From positions 558,001-622,000 of the forward strand of contig JACCIC010000035.1 in assembly GCA_018907035.1 (NCBI GenBank): a DNA stretch of 64,000 bases, given 5' to 3'. The position numbers and the translations under genes were made by a program. The DNA is from Sycobia sp. Sy_11 (lineage: Eukaryota; Arthropoda; Insecta; Hymenoptera; Epichrysomallidae). Positions within the stretch are counted from its first letter, which is position 1. The number at the start of each line of letters is the position of its first letter. Under the pieces are notes generated by a model. It was given only the letters and a program-made list of their open reading frames with translations, ran no database searches and had not been told where the DNA came from. Shown piece by piece: positions 48,291 through 59,864 of the stretch.

Positions 48291-50415
48291 TTCGTTGGAG
48301 CGGATGAGTGCGTAACTGGAATCGGAGCCGCAGCAGCCGCGGGGCCGAAAGAAGCGAGAAAATTCGGGAAAGCAAAAGAGCACGGGGGCGCGCTTGTAAT
48401 TGTCAGGAAAGTACTTGTCGCTGTCGCACGAGCAAAGAGCCCGAGAGGGTCGCGGCGAGGGGGAGGGGGAGGGGGAGGGGAGGGGGCGACGGGCAGCCGA
48501 GCTCGCGGACAGGAATTATGTATTTAGCTCGACCAAAAATGTTCCAATTGGCCGGTCGGGCCGAGCCGACTTTTCTGGCCCGGCTCCCGGGCTCAGCGCC
48601 GAGGAGAGAGACTCCGCGCGAAGCGCCGCGTTATTAAAGCACATTAGCCCGGCTCAAATCATACTAAACGGCGTAACTTACTTTGCCGGCGAAATATTTC
48701 ACGGCCGCTTTATGAATCCCAGGATACGTCGGCGCGCTCGGCGTCGCCGCCACTCCGCCCCCGCGCTCGCGGGAAATAAAAGGCAGCGGGCGCGTTTCTC
48801 ATATATATATAGATGCGATGTACGGGCGGAGACAGGCGGAGGGCTCGTATACGGCCTTGTACACTTCGGGATCGCTGTATTACCGACACTTTTGACCAGT
48901 GCGCCGCGTACGCCCGCTCCACTCGTTCTTCTCGCCTCCCTTTCATTCGTCCTTCGAAGGCTACTTTCCTCCTATTCGCGTCACTTTTTCTCCCTTATTC
49001 GGCTTTATCTATATATACAAGACGTCGGTTAATAAGCCAGATTGCAGCTTTATTTTCTGCTTCGTGTAGTGTCCTATATTATTATAAGATTTTACAGTAA
49101 TTTCAATTATTTAATTACTAGAAATTTTTATGCTGTACGGTACATCATATGAATATTCGTTGAAAATGAGTTAATTACAAAATTTTACTTTCTTTATACA
49201 TAAATACATGCTCAGATTAACCGATTGATCTAGTTCAGCTGTTACTGGACCGATCAACTTTTAAATTTGTGCGCACTCTCTTATCAAAATCGAATCATAT
49301 GCGCAAGAACTTTTCAAAATTTCATGTAGCATGAGAGAAAGGCATTAAAAATTTATTGATAATTGTTCGATTCAATTTGAATCAATTTTTGAATTAGCAT
49401 TTTGGACTTTTGAAAGTGATAGTATCGTATTTTATTTCTAAAGATTACTTCTCCAAATATCTCAATATCAGATTCTGAATTTTACCACAATCTACTAATA
49501 GGTATAAAAGAATGAAATGTCTTTTTAGATTTCCATCATTAGCTTAATAATGTCGAAAAATTAATTATTATTATTGTTTCAAATAGTAAAAATCTCTATA
49601 AAATTTTTGGATTTTTGCATAAATTCTCTGCTGATGGAGTAAAAACCGTACATGTTTTTCTACTTTTTATCAGAAATTTCAGATTTTTGAAAGTTGCAAA
49701 TTTTATTATTTTTTTTTCTTCTTTGTAGGTTGTGTGTCACTTCTATGGGCTCAAATTTGTATAAAATCTAGAATATTTCTTTTTAACCATTCTTACATGG
49801 AAATCATCCATTGTAATATTTACATCCGTGCCTACAGATGTAAGAGAAGCTGTTCTGACTGATCGATTTACCATTGATTAGATAAACCTACCAATCCTAT
49901 GTGAAAATTCATATGAAATCCTACGTGAAATCTTGTGAAAGGCTAGATGTACACTGAAAGTAAGCTTGAATTAAATTTCATCCCCAAGAGGTGAGAAGAA
50001 GTTGAAGTTTATAATTTTGTTCTACTATATTAATACAAAGTTTTTGATTTGATTCATGTAACAAAATATAAAAGATACTGATAAATTCAGTGCAGATCTT
50101 CAATTTAGTCCTTGAAGATGCACCGGAGCGGTTCAAAACGTCGGACATCAAAGGTTAATTGAAATTTAAGGTGGCAGGAGCAGTCAAGTTGTTCTTTACA
50201 ATCATAGAATATTGATTATTTTATTATTATTTTTTAATTTTTAACTTAATTTAATGTTTATTTTATTTTTTAGTAACAATTTCCATTTCAGATTTTTCGG
50301 GGGGTGATCATAAACAAGGACAGTTGGACCATCATTATATTAGTATGGGATATTAAAGTATAAATACTGTAAAGCCACGAAAATTATTTATTAATTTAAA
50401 TTGATTGCAAAAATG

Positions 50416-50459
<44 letters not shown>

Positions 50460-50730
50460 GTTTTCCCATAATATAGATTATTGCAATAATATAATGATTT
50501 TTTAAATTCGTTTATAAATAAAAGAATAAAAAATATTATTGATATGATTATGAATTTTTTGTTCATGAAATGCTCATTTGAGCTATAAAACATAATAATT
50601 CTATTTAAGGCTAATAACAACGAAATTTGATATAGAACACAAAATAAAGATATTATAAATAACTTGCTAGGGGATCAAAGATCGAAGATCAATGTTAACG
50701 CTTTTACGTACAACTAGTTCAGCGAATACG
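48291..50730. other. GC island then AT-rich DNA, no gene
   Basis: CpG-rich at 48291-49030, then AT-rich to 50730 with a (TA)n run at about 50420-50456. A G-run cluster (48459-48486) and a degenerate retroelement-like motif (50113-50150) are treated under findings. No frame is recognised. Confidence 0.5.
48459..48486 (+). other. G-run cluster, potential G-quadruplex
   Basis: Five consecutive runs of four to five G separated by single A bases, within a CpG-rich island. This is well above the four-run minimum for a quadruplex with one-base loops. Confidence 0.75.
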
Positions 50731-53700
50731 CTGAGCGAAAATCGTCGGGCTTGCGATCTTTCCCAATAGAAGATTTACAGCGGGCTTTAAACGAGCGGGC
50801 CGGGAAGTCGGAATTTCGGCAAGAATTTCAGCAGCCCCGCTCGCTTCGCCATAAATCAGGCGACCCACCTGTGAATTTAGCCAGCCGAATCTCAATGCCA
50901 GTATATACAGCGGCGCGCAGTCGTCTGCCCCCGGTCGCTCCGAACAGTCGCGGATTCCCCGGCGGGTGCGCGAGCGGCAGTGGCGCCGGCAACAAACACG
51001 ACGACGGGGACGGTGGGCCAAGGGTTCGGGAAGGCCTGGGGGGAGGGTGGGGCGGCGGCGGCGGCGGTCGAGAGCCGTGAAAGCCCGAATTATAAAGGGG
51101 TGCAGCAGCAGCAGCGGCAGCAGCAGCAGCAGCAACGGGACGTATATACTGCTATATATATGTACACACGTGCATACACGCCTGTCGGTGGAGCCGGCGA
51201 GCGCGAACGGGCGCGGGCCTGTAATGCGTTATTAATGAACACCAAGAATTTCATTAAAGATTGTTTGTATATCAAACTGTCCACTAAATTATGCCCCGCA
51301 GCCCCTCCGGGACCGGCACTTGGCCGTGTCGCGCGCGCCACCGCCCGACGCCCTGGAAACTATTGGCTCCGCGCGCGACTGCGAGCGGCCGGCCGCCCGT
51401 CCCGCCCCTGCCGAAGATTAAATTTACAGCGGAATCCCGCGTCGTCCGTCGGCCCTGCACGGGCGATTCGGCGGCGCTGCGTCCCGACGGCCTCTTCTTC
51501 CCCGTTCCCGGGAACGATTGGGGGGGGCCCATCGGTCCGTGGGCTTTCGTCGCGGGCGGCGCGAGTCAATTATTTCGCCACCTTTCGAGCGTGGATTATT
51601 ACGCGACATCGGGGGAGGGGAATGAGGCGTCGGCACGGCGCCTGGAAAAGAGAGGTCGGGAGGGAGCGAAGGGTCGGGATAGAGTTAATCGTCGGAAAGC
51701 TATTAATTTCCGACTGGAATGCCGCGCGGAGACTCATTTCGTTCGATGCAAATTTACGCTCGCGGGCGTTGCAGCGGGGAGCGTTCACTGGATGGCGAGG
51801 TATCGCAATTTCCAGCGCGCTCGCCCGCGCCGCCGAGCCGTGATAATAATTTGTCGAGGCCCGGGACAGATGCAGTTTTTCGACCGAGCGGGAATAGATC
51901 GGTTGCTTCATCTGCGAGGAAGAACGTTAATTTTAAGCGGAAAGCAATCGTTTTTAGGAGATCTTTAAAGCCTTTTTTCGGATTTTTTTTGCGAATGAAT
52001 GAATTAATCAAATTAATTAATTCAAAATTCGTGGTTACTCAAGTACTTCTTACAACATTTTTTAATATTATTAATAAACACAGTTAATATATAGACAGTT
52101 GCACGAAGACGTATAATAATGTAAATTCGATATGCTACGAGTCGAATAAAATATATAAAAATATTATTTTATAAGAAATGTCTACAGAATTTCAGTTAAG
52201 TTATACATTTTTATAATTTATTATGTTTCGCCCTAAGTCAACCGCTGAGCTCGTCAGTATGATGTCAGTTGACCTCTATTGTTAGATATACAAGAGGAAA
52301 AATGATTAGTTGTTACTTATTAATGAAAGAGTAGCATTTTACTTGTAAAAAGTAATAAAATCAAATAGGTTATTTTTGTTCGTTTAATTTCCATACGTTA
52401 CTAATGGACTTGGCGAATTTTTAGTGCCTTAAAACAGCGAGAACTGGATTTTGACTTTAGGCCGAAATATGAATGATAAATTTTATAAATTAATAATTTT
52501 TGAAATATTTTATTATCGACAATTATTATATATAATTAGTCGCTTCTCGGAGTCATCTCTAAGCAGCACTTACGAGCGTGCGAGCTCCTGACGGTGATTT
52601 TGATATTACGCGCGCGCGTAATTCGTGCAAAACAGCGGCTATTTTGAAAAATGATAAATTGAAAAAAATGATACGCTTTTGAAAGGAACGGCTAATTTTG
52701 CGGTTAATCGAACAACGACATCTCGCCCCCCCCCCTCAACTAATAATCGTCGGTAAGCGCCGCGCGTTTTCATAAACATCGACATGGATATCTCGTCGCC
52801 CCGCGGCCCGAGCGCCCGGGTGCGGCTGGCTCAACTCTTTCTCCCGTCTGCACGGCGCCAGCGCCGTTCCCCGTAAGTATCGCCCGCGCAATATGAGCGG
52901 GGCGGAGCGGGCCAGATCGTCCTTTGAAGTTAGCCAATTTAGCCGGGTAGCGCGGCGCGCGCGCGCGCGCGCGATCAACGTCGCGTAATCGGTGTCCCGT
53001 TGCCGTCGCCTCTTCTTCGCCCCCTCATATCGGCCGCCTCTTGCGCCGCGCTCGTATGGCTGTCGCGTCGTCCTCGTCGTCGCGCGCGCGCTGCTCCTGC
53101 TTATTAGTTTCCAACTTATGCGCCGAGACGCCGCTGCCTTTAAACTTCAGCGAGACTGGAGACGTGCGCGCGTCCCCTCCCTCCTCCGTCCCTCGCAAGC
53201 TCGCCCCCAACCCACCGCCCGAAGAAACCCTAAACGCGGGGGCCTCTTACAATTTATTGATACTGCATGCGATATGCAAGCGGAACGCGCGCACCTCGGA
53301 TTTCCATTCTCTAGCGCGCGGGGGGCTTTCATTTTTATTCGAGCCCCTCACGGTAGATTAATGCGCGCGCTCACGTCGAGAGCGCTCACGAGCGCCGACT
53401 GATTAAAGCGGGGATTTAATTAATATTATTAATTGTGCGCTCGCGGTGTTATTTATTTTTAACCAGCACTGCGGCAAGGACGAGCGTTGTACTTTGAATT
53501 CCGATATGATTGAAATTGATGGGAAGCGGATAAAAATCCATGCCTATAATAAATAACTACAGGGAGGGAGAACGGAACGAAAAGTGAAACGGGACGAGCA
53601 TTTGGCAAAACGTGTTTAATGTTTTTACTTTTGAGCGAAAGTGAGAAAAATCGCGATATGAAATGGAATGGAGAGGCGAGCGAGCGAGCGAGCGAGCGCG

Positions 53701-54516
53701 CGTGCATTATTTGTCTCAATTTTTGGTCGTTGTCGCGTTCGCTGCTCGGTCGCGAAAAGAGGAGAAATGATCGGGCGCTGGCGAACGGAAAGGCGCTCTT
53801 AATGCGAATGGATGCCCAAATATATATCAGGGAGCGGTGGGGGAGGGAAGGGGTGGGAGGGGCGGACGAGGACGTCGCGCATTCGCCCGCGTACTTTGCA
53901 TTATTTGCGCAAGGTCCTCGCATCGTTTGCCTTTCCTCGCGTGCATTATGTCTTCACTTGCGAGCGGGCGCGCGCGCGCGCGCTTGTTAAAAGGACCCGT
54001 CGACGATGCACGGCTGGCGACGCCTCGCTGCTAATCCACGTAATACGGAAGGTCTTGTGCCATTTGCGAGCTACGACTTTGCTCGCTTTCGTATCTTCGA
54101 AACTTTGCCCAAGTTATTCTACAAAAACGAAGCATCTCATAATGCCTACTAATGTACTTTAAAAGCATTCCGCGTCGACATAATAAAATCTAATAATGCC
54201 GGCATAACCTGCTTTCGAATAAATCGTCTTAACGTCGCGGCATAGCCATCGATGGCAGTTGTTCGCTGTAATCATAAACGTTTTATGTTTTTCCACGTAA
54301 TAACTAAAGTTATATACTACTTTTATATTGTTGTTATTTCTTATCAATTAAAACGTATATATTGCCAAGAACCGGGGTAATATTATTTACAATAGCATTA
54401 TTTTCTATTTCTTATTATTAGAAACTTAGTTGTGAACTTCATTTATATGCAAAACTTTTTTTTATTACGTAATACATATAATATGATACATGGTATTTAT
54501 TACGTAGAATCTCATT

Positions 54517-54517
<1 letters not shown>
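50731..54517. other. Two GC islands with an AT-rich spacer, no gene
   Basis: CpG-rich at about 50735-51960 and 52725-54060. A CAG/CAA-type run at 51102-51141 and a CG alternation at about 52957-52973 lie in them. A four-unit GAGC run lies at about 53676-53696. Long frames on both strands (for example 50980-51843) are Arg/Ala/Gly-rich and show no family resemblance, conserved motif or splice structure. Confidence 0.5.
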
Positions 54518-54571
<54 letters not shown>

Positions 54572-54587
54572 GCTCGCGCGCGCGCGT
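54518..54587. repeat. (CA)n-(CG)n compound microsatellite
   Basis: About 26 CA units run directly into CG alternation, a purine-pyrimidine stretch of roughly 70 bp prone to Z-DNA. Confidence 0.93.
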
Positions 54588-54796
54588 ACATATACCCTCT
54601 GTTAAGTAATAGCGTACTGGCTATTATTCGCAGTCCGTAACTAGTAGAGCTCTAAAATTTTATCGACAAGTAAAAAAAAGTTCTGCCCTTGACGTATTTG
54701 TAAAAATGTAGGATTGGTGATTGAACCTTGGTTAGTAAAGTGGAAAACAGGTAAAATAAATTCTACTGTTGAAAAAAGAAGTATGATAGTTTGTAG

Positions 54797-54970
54797 CTTA
54801 ATCCAAGTGCTGTTGGGAAAATCAAAATTTATGAAAAAGCCATCCCACAGTTTGCCAAATATCCATATATCATTAAAAATGAAGGCTGGGTTCTACAGGA
54901 GGACGAATTCGTCAAATATCGCAGTCCGTATTCTACCAGCCGTGAAAAAGATATTGTCGCGTTAGATTAG
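54797..54970 (+). other. Unrecognised coding-like fragment
   Basis: 57 sense codons open between TAG 54794-54796 and TAG 54968-54970. The peptide is compositionally normal: it contains KIYEKAIPQFAKYPYIIKN near its start and VLQEDEFVKYRSPYSTSREK further on. This contrasts with the repetitive frames around it. The bases just before it (TTTGTAG) could be a splice acceptor, so this could be a small terminal exon or a decayed piece of a gene or transposon. Another plus frame overlaps it (54714-54965), and its first third also looks ordinary, so a frameshifted pseudogene is possible. I do not recognise the family. Confidence 0.3.
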
Positions 54971-57900
54971 CCTTGGAACTTCGGAAAATATATAATGAAT
55001 GTAAATAATTTTTATGCATATATTTAAATTTTGCCGTAACTCGATGATTGTTAATAACGAATGATCTTCATTTTCGGTATTCATAATAAGAAACAATTTA
55101 AAAACAATAGTTCCTCCAGAATACCGGAGCCGCCCGCAGTGTTAAATAAACGAAAGAGGAAAAGGCAAGGAGAGGATGGGGCGAGAGGAGGGGGGGGGTC
55201 GATTTGTAGCATTATCAGGCGAACCACACAGCTCGGAGGAGTCTCGGGGCTCCGCAGCTTCTCAAAGGAAGTCTTGCGCGTTAATTTTCCGCGCCTTAAT
55301 CGCCCCGCCGCGAAGCTTCCCGAGCGCGCGCGGGCGCGCGACGCCGGGATATAAGCCGCCGTATCAGTTATAATTTACAAGGTTATAGCGATTTTATGTA
55401 TATCTTCGGGCCGCGCGCACACGCGCGCGCGCGCGCGAGCTCGCGGCGCCACCGAGAAGTATTATTTAAATTAAACGGGGCTAAACTGAGCGAACGGCCG
55501 CGCCATCGAAGCGGCTCCCCGCAGCCGCGGGGCACGAGGGAAGGGGGCCGGAGAGCCAAGCTGCGGTATGCAAATTATTATCGCGGGACGATAATTTAAA
55601 TGCATATTTCGCCTCCTATATCATTTTATTATTGCCAGCCGAGTTAAGTCTCTGCTGCTTACCGCGCGCTCGGCGCTGACTTGGGGCGGGGAGCCGGCCG
55701 AGGCGCCCTATCGAAATCGCAGCGCGGGGCTACGGGGCGCCTCGCCCGGCGCGATTAGCCGAGTCCGCTCTTCCAGAAGCTCCTGCGAGACTGCTGATTT
55801 TTAATTATCCACGGCCAGTTCTGAATTTTCGATTGCGCTCTCCGGCAGGCGACGCGAGGAAATGGAGGCTGCGACGCGGCGTCGCGCGCACCGAGGAGCA
55901 AAGGAGGCCGCGCTAATTAACCTCTCTTGGAGCAAGATAAACGGCGGAGCGGCCGGGGGTCGAGACGATTTCAAGGCGGCATCTCCGCCGAGTAAATCAT
56001 GTAGCAGCATTAAAAATCGTAGGAAAAGATAAGCTGATAAGCCGCTAGCCGGCCGCATCTGCCTTTGGTCGGCCGACCACAGCTCGGGTCCTTCTACTGG
56101 GAATCCAATAGACAGGACCGGGGGACTTTGAATTTATCGCAGAGGAGCCGCGCCGCGGCTGCGAAAAACGAAGAGGGAAGAAGAAGCGGTTTAAAAGCGG
56201 CGCGGCTGCGGTCGGTATTTTAATTCCCGAGCGTTATCGCGAGCTCCGGGGGCAGCGCGGGGGCGGCGCGGGGGCGGCGGTCGGTCGGGGGGAGTGCCGG
56301 GGGAGGGGGTGAGGCCGGAGGGTGTGCAGCAGGGGGCCAGTAGCGTTCGGGTCAGTGGCGAAAGATACATGTAAGTTGACCCCGCCCTCGGGACCTCTCT
56401 GGACGCTTATGAATATTAATTTCTGGCCTCACTCGCCTTCCGCCAGCCTCTCCCACGTGCCGAGCACCAAAGCAGCCCCGGACAAGAACAAATTAGATCT
56501 TTCCTTCCATACATTTCCCTTTTATTCGGCCTCGCGCTCCACTCCCTTAAACTCTCCTCGCAGCTCGCTCCCTCGCTCTCTTTTCCAACCCCCTCCCCCC
56601 TCCCAACGCCCCACCCGCCCAACCGCCATCTCGCTCTCGCTGCCGCCCCCGCGCTCCTCTGCAGCTCGATGCGCCTCGACCGCTCTCCGAGCTTTGTGCT
56701 TTAAGTGACCAAAAACACTCGAGAATTTTTTCCCACAATGCGGAAGGAAGCTGAATAACGAAAAATTGCCATAATGAAGGGGTTAATTATACGAATTTTT
56801 GTTTGGCTCGAGAGAAACGCCGCGCACCGGTAGAAAATATTCCGCGCCTTAGCTCTTTAAATTACCGGGTGCTTTTGTTTCAATATTTACTAGCTTCAGT
56901 TTTTCTAGATTATTAAAAGACTTTCTTGAGAAATCCTATGAAAAGTCCATCGCGTTTTTAATATAGTGGAGAGGGGAGAGGAGGCGGGAGGTTCAGTCCA
57001 ATTAAAAGATTTGCGAAGCTATAGAACGAAAGAAATTCTTTATAGGCACGCAATAGACGCTGCTCTTATTTGCTAGAATATGGTCGTTAACCGAGGGTAA
57101 ACAATGCTTTTCACTCAAAAGTTTCTCAAGGAATAATAGTCAATTTGCTACAACAATTAACATTGTGATGTTTATAAAAATCGAAAATAGTACGCCGATA
57201 ATCGGTAGCGGAAATAATGAAAATTTATTTATTATTTACTCATTGAAATACTTCATTTGCAGGAAGGTAGCTTATAGAGATGCACGGAAACTCGAATTTT
57301 TTGAATTAATTAAAATTAGTGTTGCAAAAGTCGTTTTTTAACGGGCGGGGGCAGAGGGGAAGATAGATGGAGGAGGGGCGGCTTAAGATTTGGTAAAGCA
57401 GCACGCTCGCTGAAATACACGTATACGTGTATAGGAGAGGAGAAACGTTGGTGGGGGTGGCGGAGGGGGGCAGAGCCGCTTCGCAGGCGGTTCCCCGAAT
57501 CCAGCAGTTTCATAACTACGGATATAACCAAGAGTTAAAACCGCAGTACGAATGTCGTATCTCAGCTCGCCCCCTACTCCCGTGCCGCGGGGAGATTCTC
57601 CTCCCTCCCTCCCTCCAGCCCTCCATCTCGCCTCCACCTCCTTAGCGCGAAGGGCGGATCTTATTATCAAACTAAATCTCATCCACGAAACAAGTACCTG
57701 CCTGACTCCCTCCCCACCTCTATGACCCCCATCTACTAAATCTCCCGAACTCACGTCCGAAGGTGGAAGATTTTCCGCTCTCCTCTTTCTCGTCTCCCCT
57801 CCCGTTCTCCTTTCTGGCATTGTCAATTTTTAGTCGTTTCCCATCTTTGTTTTCAAACCCTCGTCTCTTTTATCGACGAAGACAATTTACGTAAGTTAGC

Positions 57901-59614
57901 ATTAAAAAATAATAAGAATTTAAGTGACGCGAAATGAAAATGCCTATTTTGGTCAAATTTCATAGAAGCGTAGTTATTAACGGAGATATCGTGGAGGCGA
58001 CGTAAAATACGTATATATGCACAAATTTAAGGCAGAACAGGATTTTTTGACCAACTTCATCGAGATTACGAAATCTCCGTCCTCGTCTCGTGTACTTGCG
58101 ATCGCGCGAAAAGCTCCCGTCACGCCGGGCTATCGAGAAAAAGTTACGGCAGACTCCGCGGCGCGGATCAAGCGCGCCGACTGGAGTGTCCGGGAAATCA
58201 AATCGAAATCTGGAAAGAAAAGGCGGTGAAAGCTCGCTCGCGATTCTGGAGAGCTTTGCTGGAAGCATCTCGTAAGTTTCGCCGCGAGAAAGGAAGAAGC
58301 TGAAAGCCGAGGCGGGCCGGGAGAGCTCGTAAGGAGCGGCGGGGTAGGGGGGGGGGCGTTGAGCAAGAAGGAAGCTCGCGAGGACGACGTGCGCTCGTAA
58401 CTTGGCGCGAGCCAGCCGGAGCGCCGAGGCAGGGCAAGAAGTCGAGGCGCGTATATACCGCTACCGCGGATTTTCCTTCCTAATTTTATTTAATGTCCCG
58501 CGGTCGACTTAATTCTTACTAAGAAAACACGACTTATCTGGAATAAATGCATTGATTTAAACGCGATACTCTTTAAATTGAAATTTGGTGTAAATCAGTA
58601 GGCTGGTATTAAATAATCCAATTTTTAGGATTAAATCCATAATTATTTCAGTGTTTTCGACGTACAATTTACAGGCAGCCTGCGTTACCACTGTTTTTAA
58701 CCGATTGAATAGAAACTTTTCACGGTTTTTTTGAATCAACAGATAATCTATTTTTACCTCGACGTTGGACATAAATGAGCAGTCAAGTAAATGCTTCCAT
58801 ATATGCCTTCAACAATTTTATCGTCGGTATCGATATATCGACACCGACGTTTGCATCCGAGGTGTCGCAGAAAAAAAGCCTCCGCTTTGTACTGGGTACA
58901 AGCTAACGGTCTGCCGCCCCCGCGACCCGTACACATTCGGCGAAGTTGGACGCAAAGGGCGAATACGAGGTGCGACGGTGGCGCGCGAGTGACATAAGTG
59001 GCAGGGGGGGAGGGATCGCGGGGGAGGGATCCCGGGATAGGCGGGCTGGGTGCTCGGGACTGCCGGAAGAATGACGTGAGGCATTAGTATAGCGGCGCTG
59101 CCGGGCTGAGCGCGCGGAGGAATGTTCCCGCATCAGTGGGCGCATAAAGTGGCCATTCGTTACGTTATTACGCGCGTTTGATACGCAAAGTATGTATGTG
59201 CGTGTATATATGCGAAGGCCCCGGGGCTCGTCGCTCGCTCGCGCGCTCTCTAAGCCGACGCGCGAGGATTTCAAATTCGCCCGTCGCCTAATGGGACGCG
59301 ATTTAAAATACAAATTCCCTTCTATAAATACCATTTTCAGCTGCAAAATGCGACCCATTCGTTTTTCTCGGGACAACGAAAATTAATGAGACGCGTGAAG
59401 ATACCAAGGAACGCGTATTTTGGCCAGATCGCCGGCTTGATATTCCCAGTCTCGTATATTCAAACTGAGAAATTTTTGTTTCACTTTCTATTATTTTTCG
59501 TAGTTCGTTTCTCTTTGATTTTTTTTCGAATGAAAAAGGTTTTTCTTTTTATTCATCTAATTTTTCTCGATGTTTTTAGATTAATCAATTGCATATTTAA
59601 CTTTGATTAGAGAA
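54971..59614. other. GC islands and spacers, no gene
   Basis: CpG-rich at about 55120-56860, 57340-58450 and 58800-59420, with AT-richer DNA between. A CG/CA alternation lies at about 55415-55438, and G-rich runs at 56245-56315. Only composition-driven frames are present; nothing is recognised. Confidence 0.5.
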
Positions 59615-59864
59615 CTACACTGAAAAAAATATTTTCCGATATCAAGTAGATATTTACTTGTTCTGTACCAAGTAAATCATTTTCTTAAATTAAGAAAATA
59701 TTCACTAGATTTAAGAGTACGTGGTTTGCTTCAATTGAATTCGTCTTGCATTAAGTAAATACTTCCTTGATTTAAGGAGATGCTTTCTCAATTCAAGAAA
59801 ATAATTTACTTGGTACAAAACAAGAAAATATTTACTTGATAACAGATATTTTGTCTCAGTGTAG
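59615..59864. mobile_element. Foldback MITE with terminal CTACACTGA / TCAGTGTAG
   Basis: A 250 bp unit bounded by CTACACTGA (59615-59623) and its reverse complement (59856-59864). Arms of about 100 bp are imperfect reverse complements and share blocks such as CTTGTTCTGTACCAAGTAAA against CTTGTTTTGTACCAAGTAAA. If the termini are CACTGA and TCAGTG (59618-59861), the element is flanked by TA on both sides, as for a Tc1/mariner-type TA target duplication. It has no coding capacity and is probably a non-autonomous DNA element; the superfamily is not certain. Confidence 0.85.

Noticed and set aside
50980..51843. 287-codon plus frame
   Set aside because: Composition-driven Arg/Ala/Gly/Pro sequence including a CAG run. 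Long frames occur in every phase of this CpG-rich block, and there is no motif.
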